In this document: positions 8,697 through 15,127 of the stretch, piece after piece
Position numbering within the stretch: position 1 is the stretch's first letter
Layout of the letters: each line of letters begins with the position of its first letter
Origin: Brumimicrobium ulvae
Lineage (GTDB): Bacteria > Bacteroidota > Bacteroidia > Flavobacteriales_D > Crocinitomicaceae
Length of the DNA: 33,006 nt
Direction: 5' to 3'
Assembly (NCBI RefSeq): GCF_947504225.1
Contig: NZ_CANNGT010000017.1
Location: 1-33,006, forward strand
Position numbers and translations under genes: made by a program
Notes under the pieces: generated by a model
Told to the model about the DNA's origin: nothing
The model's database searches: none
The model's input: the letters and a program-made list of their open reading frames with translations, nothing else

Positions 8697-9376
8697 TGCT
8701 CAACAAAAGTATAACCAACACCCTTAACTGTTCGAATGTATTGGTCCCCAATTTTCTCTCTAAGTTTACGAATATGGACATCCACCGTGCGTTCGCCAAC
8801 AATAGTATCATCTCCCCAGACCTCATTCATAATTTGATCTCTATTGGATACAATTCCTGGTTTTTTCATTAAGAAGGCCAACAATTCAAACTCTTTTTTG
8901 GGTAAATATAATTCTTCTCCTTTGAATAAAAGGAGAAAACGGTCAGTATCTAACTTTAATTCCGAACTGGACTTCTCTACTTTTGATATTGGCGCTCTTC
9001 TCAACAAAGCTTCAACTCTACTCAACAAAACCTTAGGACGAATAGGCTTGTTAATGTAATCATCACCTCCTGCTGAAAGTCCTGCAATTTGCGAATAATC
9101 TTCAGACCTTGAAGTTAAAAATGCAATCAATGGCTGGACGGGAATATCCATCTCTCGAATAGTTTCGCAGACCTCAACCCCATCCATTTTAGGCATCATC
9201 ACATCGAGCAGAATCAATTCAGGCTGAACTTTACGACATAAAGCAACAGCTTCCTCTCCGTTGGTTGCTGTAACCACATTATAACCTTCTTTTTCCAAAT
9301 TGTAAGTAATCATTTCTAGGATGTCTGGATCATCATCTGCGAAAAGTATAGTTGTATTTGTATTCATTGTTTTCAA
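8693..9376 (-). CDS. phoB: PhoB-like OmpR-family response regulator
   Basis: This is a transcription factor of 227 aa with an N-terminal receiver domain (acidic pocket DDD at ~14-16, phospho-acceptor Asp58 in LLDVMMPKMDG, Lys of INKPIRP) and a C-terminal winged-helix Trans_reg_C domain (LPKKEFELLAFLMKKPG through GERTVDVHIRKLREKIG and RTVKGVGYTF). The domain structure is complete. The gene precedes phoR with a 4-base overlap, so the two are co-translated. A second in-frame ATG three codons downstream (9367) is an alternative start. A TATCTTTG element (9388-9395, minus) sits 12 bases upstream of the ATG. The divergent phosphate porin suggests control of phosphate uptake; direct evidence would be binding to the TTAA repeats at 9459-9476 and 13590-13607. 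Confidence 0.88.
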   Translation of the reverse strand: MKTMNTNTTILFADDDPDILEMITYNLEKEGYNVVTATNGEEAVALCRKVQPELILLDVMMPKMDGVEVCETIREMDIPVQPLIAFLTSRSEDYSQIAGLSAGGDDYINKPIRPKVLLSRVEALLRRAPISKVEKSSSELKLDTDRFLLLFKGEELYLPKKEFELLAFLMKKPGIVSNRDQIMNEVWGDDTIVGERTVDVHIRKLREKIGDQYIRTVKGVGYTFVEQ

Positions 9377-9387
9377 TTTAACTTGTC

Positions 9388-9395
9388 CAAAGATA
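9388..9395 (-). promoter_or_regulatory. Candidate -7 element of phoBR
   Basis: The minus strand reads TATCTTTG (TAnnTTTG) 12 bases upstream of the phoB ATG. No matching TTG is visible at the expected -33 position, so the promoter may need an activator or give an almost leaderless transcript. Confidence 0.4.
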
Positions 9396-9458
9396 AACAG
9401 TCAGCAACAGGAGTATGTCATCTGCATTTTACCTTTAAGTTATCAAAATGATACCAAC

Positions 9459-9505
9459 GTTAAGCAATGGTTAAATCCGCATTAAAAAAATGGTGCTTAA
9501 CCATT
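9459..9505. promoter_or_regulatory. Putative Pho box and dyad between phoB and porin gene
   Basis: Two direct repeats, GTTAAGC (9459-9465) and GTTAAAT (9470-9476), are separated by 4 bases. This is the 7-4-7, 11-bp-period layout known for PhoB/PhoP boxes. The second overlaps AATGGTTAA (9466-9474), which is inverted perfectly as TTAACCATT at 9497-9505. That right arm ends 7 bases before the porin -7 element, where an activator replacing the -33 contact would sit. Binding by PhoB is inferred from position, spacing and the similar site upstream of the Na/Pi transporter. Confidence 0.5.
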
Positions 9506-9512
9506 CAAACCT

Positions 9513-9520
9513 TATATTTG
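9513..9520 (+). promoter_or_regulatory. -7 element of porin gene
   Basis: TATATTTG matches TAnnTTTG. It lies 88 bases upstream of the porin ATG and 7 bases after the TTAACCATT arm. No TTG stands at the -33 position, which fits an activator-dependent promoter. Confidence 0.55.
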
Positions 9521-9608
9521 AGGATAAAAACAAACTATCCCTCTTCGAAATAGCTGCATAAAGCCTCTATTATCAACGAATTGAAGACAGTTAATAATTA
9601 TTTAATCT

Positions 9609-10820
9609 ATGGTTAATTTTAGATCTTTTATTTTCATCGTATTTGCTTCACTGTTCACCCATTATTCCTATGCACAGGTAAAGGACTATTCCTTTGGAGA
9701 AGGGTTGCAATACACTGCAAAAGATTCCACATTTGGTATAAAAGCATCTCTTCGTTTCCAGTCCTTATTCATGGCCAATTGGAATGTCCATAATGACAAT
9801 TTAAATGATATAGGAAATTTAGAAAGCAACTTTCTTATTCGAAGAGCACGCTTAAAATTTGATGGTTTTGCTTATTCACCAAAGCTAAGCTACAAGGTTG
9901 AGCTTGGACTTTCCAACCGAGATTTAGATCATGAAGGTGCAAAATACTATGGCGAGGGAGGCAATTTAATACTAGACGCTTATCTTAAATGGAACTTTTA
10001 CAAAGGTTTTTCATTAAAAGTGGGCCAATTTAAACTGTCTGGAAATAGAGAGCGTTTGGTTTCTTCAGCGGATATGCAGTTTGTAGATCGTTCTATTTTA
10101 AATAGCCGTTTTAACTTAGACAGGGATATTGGAGCGAGTTTACATTACGACAAAGTATTAGGAAAGCAATTTGGACTCCATTTAAGTGCTGCATTCGCTC
10201 AAGGAGAAGGGAGAAACATTACTTCTGGAAACATTGGTGGCTATCAAACTACATTTAAAATAGAGCTCATGCCTTTTGGTAAATTCATTAAGAAAGGGGC
10301 TTATGTTGGTGGAGATATTTACCGCGAACAAAAACCAAAACTTGCAGTTGCTGTAGCTTTTGATAGAAATGCAGGAGCAGGAAGGGCCAGGGGAAATAAA
10401 GGTGCTTTCTTCCCAGGCGGTATTGTATTACAAGATTTATATACAGGTTTTGCTGATTTCATGTTTAAATACAAAGGATTCTCTATGATGGGAGAATATG
10501 TAATCCGTCAAACCAGCAGCAACAGTCCTATGCTTGTAGACCAAAATGGAGGTTTTACCCCTTTTCAATATTTCACAGGAACTGCTGTGAACCTTCAAGC
10601 AGGATATGTATTCAAGAACAATTTTGAATTGGCAGCAAGGTATTCTTACTTGGGACCAGAAAGCTTTTCAATGGCTGATATTTCAAATCATTATACACTT
10701 GGCGCTTCAAAATACATTAAAGGTCATAGTTTAAAAGTTCAGACTGATTTGGGTTATATTCAGAATCAATTGCTTGATGACGGTTTGACGTGGAGGGTTC
10801 AAATTGAGGTTGGATTTTAA
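9609..10820 (+). CDS. OprO/OprP-like phosphate-selective porin
   Basis: This 403-aa outer-membrane beta-barrel has a signal peptide (residues 1-22, ending HYSYAQ). The mature part follows the pattern of the phosphate-selective porin O/P family: 'GIKASLRFQSLFMANW', 'NFLIRRARLKFDGFAYSPKLSYKVELGL', 'LILDAYLKWNFYKGFSLKVGQFK', then LVSSADMQFVDRSILN and alternating beta strands to the C-terminal aromatic residue (VQIEVGF). The RRxRxxxxG block and the 'KVGQFK' strand are diagnostic. A family match does not prove phosphate selectivity, since Bacteroidetes members can be general anion porins. The divergent phoBR genes and the Na/Pi cotransporter downstream support phosphate uptake. It has a leader of roughly 80 bases and a terminator at 10898. 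Confidence 0.87.
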   Translation: MVNFRSFIFIVFASLFTHYSYAQVKDYSFGEGLQYTAKDSTFGIKASLRFQSLFMANWNVHNDNLNDIGNLESNFLIRRARLKFDGFAYSPKLSYKVELGLSNRDLDHEGAKYYGEGGNLILDAYLKWNFYKGFSLKVGQFKLSGNRERLVSSADMQFVDRSILNSRFNLDRDIGASLHYDKVLGKQFGLHLSAAFAQGEGRNITSGNIGGYQTTFKIELMPFGKFIKKGAYVGGDIYREQKPKLAVAVAFDRNAGAGRARGNKGAFFPGGIVLQDLYTGFADFMFKYKGFSMMGEYVIRQTSSNSPMLVDQNGGFTPFQYFTGTAVNLQAGYVFKNNFELAARYSYLGPESFSMADISNHYTLGASKYIKGHSLKVQTDLGYIQNQLLDDGLTWRVQIEVGF

Positions 10821-10897
10821 ATCTATATTGTTGGCTTGATTCTATACCGAATTTAATACTTGCGTTTAACTTCTTGTAGAATTAATTACTGAATTTC

Positions 10898-10937
10898 ATG
10901 AGGTGTTGTATTTAATGGCAGCACCTCATTTTTATTT
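10898..10937 (+). terminator. Porin gene terminator
   Basis: ATGAGGTG (10898-10905) pairs perfectly with CACCTCAT (10922-10929) and is followed by TTTTATTT. It lies 78 bases after the porin stop codon. Confidence 0.8.
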
Positions 10938-11139
10938 CACTCACGCTTTAAACCTACCAACCCCAGCAATCCGCAGACGGTGTTCTCTTTCATCAATTTC
11001 ACAACCTTCATCCCTTTAGCAGTAAATTAAAGTTGCGCAGTCTTTATTTAAAGGTTCTACCCTCAATTTTCTGGGCTACGGCATTACATTTGAGAATAAG
11101 CCTTAAAGATTCTTTAAGAAATAAACTTTTTAAAAATCT

Positions 11140-11310
11140 GCGATTATCAGAAAACACCACACTTGTGCAGAACGAAATCGAAGTAGGTGAAAAAACCTAC
11201 GATTATCCGCAATGCTTGCTGTTCTGCTGAGCTACTTGATTTAAAAACTCAGATTTAAAGACAAAACCATTGCTGTTTAAAACAAAGTAGGAGATCACTC
11301 CTACTGTATT
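11140..11310. repeat. Structured intergenic element
   Basis: Nested inverted repeats: outer GCAGAAC (11167-11173) with GTTCTGC (11221-11227), and inner GTAGGT (11183-11188) with ACCTAC (11195-11200), extended by AATC/GATT across a small bulge. A separate perfect hairpin, AGTAGGAG (11286-11293) with CTCCTACT (11298-11305), has a 4-base loop and is followed by a T-rich stretch. There is also a near direct repeat, CTGCGATTATC near 11141 and CTACGATTATCCGC near 11197. No protein explains it. Confidence 0.5.
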
Positions 11311-11340
11311 TTTCATTAAAGTAAAATCAACACCCTAAAC

Positions 11341-11367
11341 AAAAAGAGGCGCACCGAAGTACGCCTC
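11341..11367 (-). terminator. Na/Pi transporter terminator with UUCG tetraloop
   Basis: On the minus strand, a 9-bp stem (GAGGCGTAC with GTGCGCCTC, one G-T wobble) closes a C(UUCG)G tetraloop and is followed by TTTTTG. It lies 25 bases after the stop codon of the Na/Pi cotransporter gene. This is a textbook intrinsic terminator. Confidence 0.9.
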
Positions 11368-11392
11368 AAACGATATTAAGCTCAATGAGTAT

Positions 11393-13528
11393 TTACACTT
11401 TTCCAACAATACCTTCTGATACGTTAATAATATGGTCTCCAACTTTTTCAAGCGAAGCAAAGATATCGTTATAGATAATTCCACCTTTCATGTGTAACTC
11501 TTCATCCTTAGACAATGCATCAAGATACTCGCTACGTATTTCATCACGTTTACTGTTGATCTTTCCTTCTAGCATATTTGCTCTTTCTAATTCCACATCT
11601 GCCGAGTGTTTCTTTAAGTTTTCACACATCACAACGAATGCTTCATCAACTAGATCAAACAATTCTGCCAATCGGTTACGTTGATGTGGTGTAAACCATA
11701 TTTTCGCTTCAGCTTTACGTTCTAGACTTTTTGAAACTTGATAGAAAATATCTCCAATTCGTTCTAAGTCATTCACAATACTGTTCATTCCACGTATACG
11801 AATTGCAGTATCAATACTTAATTCCCCTTCTGATATTTTACTTAAATAGTTGGCTACTTCCACCTCAACCCTATCTGTAATTTCCTCATATTTTGCAATA
11901 CGTTCAATCAATTGCTTCTGCTTTTTACGGCTCTTTTCGAACAGGAGGTCACGAGAGAATTTGGACATTCTACTGGTTAATTCACCAAACTTTGCAATTT
12001 CTTTCTTCGCTTCAAGAAGTGATAGATCAGGGGTTGACATATATCCAGCGCCAATGTAATCCAAATGGAATTCTTCATCCACACCACCTTTAGATTTAAC
12101 TGTTCTCTCAGCCACACGCACCAACCATGGAACAAACCAAATCATGATCAAAACGTTGAGTAAGTTAAATGCAGTATGGAAGATGGCAATTCCAGTGTTG
12201 GCATATTCTTTTGGATTATCAAATGGATTTCCTGCTCCTATTGAAACCATAAATGCTTCAATTGCTTGGAGAAAGAAAGGGAAAATAAGAATCGCCCAAG
12301 CTACACCAATCACGTTAAACAAAGAATGGATACGAGCAGATCGTTTCGCATGTACGTTACCTACCGTAGAAGCTAACTCTGCAGTAATTGTTGTACCGAT
12401 ATTCTCTCCTAAAATCATTGCTGCTGCAACTTCAAAAGGAATGATTCCTCCCGCAACAAGTGTCATTGTCAAGGCCAATGCAGCGGAAGAAGACTGTACA
12501 ATAATCGTTACTAAGGTTCCTAAAAACACGAATAGGATGGTACTCAAAAATGGAATATCTTTAAAATCAATAAAGAATTGAACCAATGCTGATTCTGGAC
12601 CTAATTCTGGCACTGAGTCTTTTAAGAATCCAAGTCCCATAAATAATAAAGAGAATCCAATAATTGCACTCGACCAAGCTTTAATTCTTTGTTTACCAAA
12701 GAACATCATTGGTGCTCCAATAGCAATTAGTACCAGCGCATACGAACCAATACTTACTTTAAATCCAAAGATGTTAATGATCCATCCTGTGATTGTTGTT
12801 CCGATGTTAGCTCCCATCATAACACCAGCAGATTGAACCAAGGTCATTAATCCAGCATTTACAAAGGAAACTGTCATTACCGTTGTAACAGATGAAGATT
12901 GAACGATAGAAGTAATTCCAAATCCTGTCAATACTCCTTTAACCCTATTCGATGTTATAGAGCCCAATAAATATCTTAATCTTGAACCTGCCGCTTGCTG
13001 AAGTCCTTCACTCATGATTTTCATCCCGTAGATGAACATTCCTAGTGATCCTATCAACACTAAAAACCTAAATATCCCCCAGCCTCTTTCTGTACTTGCA
13101 CTGTTCTTTTCAGACCAAAAAGTATGTTCACCGTTACTTACTCCAACTTTAAACACATACGACTCTTCTCCAGCTAAATCAGTAAACGTGTAACTTGTTT
13201 TATGTAAATCAATTCCCTCAACTACGGTCCAGTCTGAATTGTCATAGCCTTTTTCATGGCGTTTTGCACCAATTTTTGTGTTGTACTGGATGGAAATGGT
13301 AAAACCTTCTTCCTTTAATTCTTCAAATAATTCATAGTCTAGATTCCATGAGGCTGTAAAACCTTCAATTGCAGACTTAGAAGTGATGTTTTCTACAAAA
13401 CCGTCTTTGAGTTTTTGCTCAAAGTTTTGTTCTAACTGACTGGTTGCTTCTTGATTTTTAGCGATCAAACCTAAAGGCATGAAGGCGAACATTAAGAATG
13501 TCAACGATAAAATGATATTGTTTTTCAT
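11393..13528 (-). CDS. Na/Pi cotransporter with FN3-like and PhoU domains
   Basis: This 711-aa protein imports phosphate with sodium (NptA/PNaS family). It has a signal peptide (1-23), then an extracytoplasmic domain of ~110 residues that looks like fibronectin type III (TASWNLDYELFEELKEEGF... to ...YVFKVGVSNGEHTFWSEKNSAS). The membrane domain begins at ~150 with two inverted Na_Pi_cotrans repeats carrying the QSSS signatures SIVQSSSVTTVMT and IIVQSSSAALALT, each with its own 'GANIGTT/GENIGTT' motif. From ~480 a cytoplasmic PhoU-like helical domain follows (RMSKFSRDLLFEKSRKKQKQLIERI and the closing EKVGDHIINVSEGIVGKV). PhoU fusions are common in this family; the N-terminal FN3-like domain is less usual. 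The upstream region has TTAA repeats in Pho-box spacing and a TATTTTTG element, so PhoB control is likely. Confidence 0.92.
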   Translation of the reverse strand: MKNNIILSLTFLMFAFMPLGLIAKNQEATSQLEQNFEQKLKDGFVENITSKSAIEGFTASWNLDYELFEELKEEGFTISIQYNTKIGAKRHEKGYDNSDWTVVEGIDLHKTSYTFTDLAGEESYVFKVGVSNGEHTFWSEKNSASTERGWGIFRFLVLIGSLGMFIYGMKIMSEGLQQAAGSRLRYLLGSITSNRVKGVLTGFGITSIVQSSSVTTVMTVSFVNAGLMTLVQSAGVMMGANIGTTITGWIINIFGFKVSIGSYALVLIAIGAPMMFFGKQRIKAWSSAIIGFSLLFMGLGFLKDSVPELGPESALVQFFIDFKDIPFLSTILFVFLGTLVTIIVQSSSAALALTMTLVAGGIIPFEVAAAMILGENIGTTITAELASTVGNVHAKRSARIHSLFNVIGVAWAILIFPFFLQAIEAFMVSIGAGNPFDNPKEYANTGIAIFHTAFNLLNVLIMIWFVPWLVRVAERTVKSKGGVDEEFHLDYIGAGYMSTPDLSLLEAKKEIAKFGELTSRMSKFSRDLLFEKSRKKQKQLIERIAKYEEITDRVEVEVANYLSKISEGELSIDTAIRIRGMNSIVNDLERIGDIFYQVSKSLERKAEAKIWFTPHQRNRLAELFDLVDEAFVVMCENLKKHSADVELERANMLEGKINSKRDEIRSEYLDALSKDEELHMKGGIIYNDIFASLEKVGDHIINVSEGIVGKV

Positions 13529-13550
13529 TAATCTTTATTAAAATCTAGAA

Positions 13551-13558
13551 CAAAAATA
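13551..13558 (-). promoter_or_regulatory. -7 element of Na/Pi cotransporter gene
   Basis: The minus strand reads TATTTTTG, 22 bases upstream of the ATG. TTTG lies 21 bases upstream of it and a TTG 16 bases upstream, both near the expected -33 spacing. The TTAA repeats at 13590-13627 lie just beyond. Confidence 0.55.
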
Positions 13559-13587
13559 CATCCGTATTCAATAGCAAGTCAAACTTT

Positions 13588-13627
13588 AATGTTAAGGAAA
13601 CATTAACATTGATTATGGGAATGTTAA
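13588..13627 (-). promoter_or_regulatory. Putative Pho box upstream of Na/Pi cotransporter gene
   Basis: Read on the minus strand, GTTAATGTTTCCTTAACA (13590-13607) is two 7-mers separated by 4 bases, with TTAA cores 11 bp apart, the same layout as 9459-9476. A third core, TTAACATT (13620-13627), lies 21 bp further upstream, about two helical turns. The array is centred ~40 bases upstream of the -7 element. PhoB binding is an inference. Confidence 0.5.
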
Positions 13628-13667
13628 TGGGTTGGGAATTCAACTGTTGCAGCAAGAAAGCAAGTTC

Positions 13668-14129
13668 TTAATCACATCGGTCTTCGTACATTTTACATTG
13701 ACAAAGCTCTATACCAAATGGGCAAGTATCGTAATCATAATCACAAAACTCAATATTCGTAACATAGGCATTAGAACAAGTCGTTTCCTCGTCAAAAATA
13801 GCGAGCAACATGCTATATTTTACTCTATTGGGCACATTGTCTGGAAAGTCGAGGAAAAAATTATAATTATCTAATACACGCAATAGGTGAATATAGATTA
13901 AATCTATTTGCTCGTCGGATAATTTTTCAGCAGGTGGGAAAATTGATTTATCGAGGTTCACGATTTGAGATAGGGGCATCGTTTCTGAACAATCATTAAA
14001 TTCACAATCGTCTGAATCAGGCTCCAGAACTTCGCATTCACCTAAAATGTCAAGATGACTCCTGATGGCAATTTGGGATGCCTCCGCACTGAGTAAATCC
14101 TCTATTAACTGTTCTATATATCGATCCAT
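13668..14129 (-). CDS. Hypothetical Cys-rich protein
   Basis: I do not recognise this 153-aa acidic protein. It has no signal peptide or membrane segment, so it should be cytoplasmic. The N-terminus is helical (MDRYIEQLIEDLLSAEASQ). A middle part, LSDEQIDLIYIHLLRVLDNYNFFLDFP then NRVKYSMLLAIFDEE, looks like a small folded helical domain. The last ~37 residues hold six cysteines among Asp/Tyr residues (CDYDYDTCP and CQCKMYEDRC), a pattern that could bind metal, with three more Cys at ~32-47. The composition is not a shadow of another gene, and it stands alone between the Pho-box region of the Na/Pi gene and the methyltransferase gene. Function unknown. Confidence 0.72.
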   Translation of the reverse strand: MDRYIEQLIEDLLSAEASQIAIRSHLDILGECEVLEPDSDDCEFNDCSETMPLSQIVNLDKSIFPPAEKLSDEQIDLIYIHLLRVLDNYNFFLDFPDNVPNRVKYSMLLAIFDEETTCSNAYVTNIEFCDYDYDTCPFGIELCQCKMYEDRCD

Positions 14130-14304
14130 CTGCTAGGTGTTTGAGATACTAATATATAGAAAAAATATTTGATTATTTTAACATTTGTATCGTTTTCTGT
14201 AAAAAAACATTTAGAACATCTTAAAATTAGACGCTTAGCTTGTCGAAAAAAAACAAAGATTTATCGTTAAAACAACGGCTTTAGTCGTTTCGAAGAAGCA
14301 AAAC

Positions 14305-15078
14305 TCAATACCTGATTACAAAATGCTCTTTTTCTTGGTGAGATCGTTTTGCGATGATTCCTATTTTAAAAAGGTCAATGGTTAAGTGGTAATTTTTATT
14401 TAAGGTTAACTTCTGCCAAGCATTCAACATGTCTTTCGACCATCGAATGTCATCCAGAACAATTATTGTTTCGTCATGAATGTGTGGATCAAGCATTTTA
14501 AGCTGTTCAAACAAGCTATCGCTTTTATGATCACCATCAATAAAAATCATATCGAATACCTGCTTTTTTTCTAGGTTTTTCAAGAAATCAACAAAGGAAC
14601 TGTTTACAAATTGAACTTTATGATGCTGAGAAGAAGGGAAACTACGTCTCGCCACTTCGTAGGTGTTTTTGCAACCTTCTACCGTTGTAACATTTACATC
14701 ACTGCTCCCAGCCGCTAACATAAATGTACCTAATCCGAGTGATGTTCCTAACTCCAAAACATTTTTGGGTTGATAATGTGCTACCAATCGGAAAAGTAAC
14801 TTTCCGTACTTGTCGTTGCTGCCCGAAATTTTAGCGATTTGTTGAATTGAGCGTTGACGGTTCAACTTCTTAGATCCTGCTCCCAAATCATCTACCTCGA
14901 TCAAGGTTTTGTTCTTTAAAAATGAAGCCTTTAATGCTTTGAACATTTCGAACTCATAGGTGGGCACTGACAAATTCAAGCATTTATCTCCAAAATCGAA
15001 CATGAATGGGGAATGAATACCATGCCTGCGCTTTGCAATCAAGCAATATTTTATATATTCACGAATTAAAATCAGCAT
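14305..15078 (-). CDS. Class I SAM-dependent methyltransferase
   Basis: This 257-aa protein has the Rossmann SAM-binding fold of the O-methyltransferase-like group (Methyltransf_24). Motif I is NVLELGTSLGLGTFMLAAG (~109-127), motif II VTTVEGCKNTYEVARRSF, and motif IV the acidic FDMIFIDGDHKSDS (~176-189), followed by DETIIVLDDIRWS. The DGDH and LDDI acidic motifs resemble metal-dependent O-methyltransferases. A family-specific N-terminal segment (IKYCLIAKRRHGIHSPFMFDFGDKC, not identified) precedes the fold. The substrate cannot be told from sequence. It is divergent from the DUF4301 gene, with only 49 bases between starts, so the two may share a control region; a TATATTTA (one mismatch to TAnnTTTG) lies there on the minus strand. 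Confidence 0.85.
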   Translation of the reverse strand: MLILIREYIKYCLIAKRRHGIHSPFMFDFGDKCLNLSVPTYEFEMFKALKASFLKNKTLIEVDDLGAGSKKLNRQRSIQQIAKISGSNDKYGKLLFRLVAHYQPKNVLELGTSLGLGTFMLAAGSSDVNVTTVEGCKNTYEVARRSFPSSQHHKVQFVNSSFVDFLKNLEKKQVFDMIFIDGDHKSDSLFEQLKMLDPHIHDETIIVLDDIRWSKDMLNAWQKLTLNKNYHLTIDLFKIGIIAKRSHQEKEHFVIRY

Positions 15079-15127
15079 AATAAACCAGAATCAAGGATAA
15101 ATATAGTGATCATAACATTGAAATGGT

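Larger units (their letters stand above)
10821..11392. other. Long intergenic region between porin and Na/Pi genes
   Basis: It holds the porin terminator (10898-10937), a structured element (11140-11310) and the transporter terminator (11341-11367). A TTG-started 65-codon frame at 11033-11230 has no recognisable domain or ribosome site, and I do not call it a gene. The remainder (10938-11140) shows nothing else. Confidence 0.6.

Noticed and set aside
11033..11230. 65-codon open frame on the plus strand with a TTG start
   Set aside because: No ribosome site, no recognisable domain, and it overlaps the inverted repeats at 11167-11227, which explain the sequence better. Both strands stay open for some distance here, typical of a dispersed repeat.
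12144..12581. 145-codon open frame opposite the Na/Pi cotransporter gene
   Set aside because: It is antisense to the highly conserved second transport repeat, has no signal or motif, and arises from the codon bias of the real gene.
13632..13874. 80-codon plus-strand frame overlapping the 3' half of the Cys-rich gene
   Set aside because: It is antisense to the better supported frame at 13668-14129 and shows no domain.
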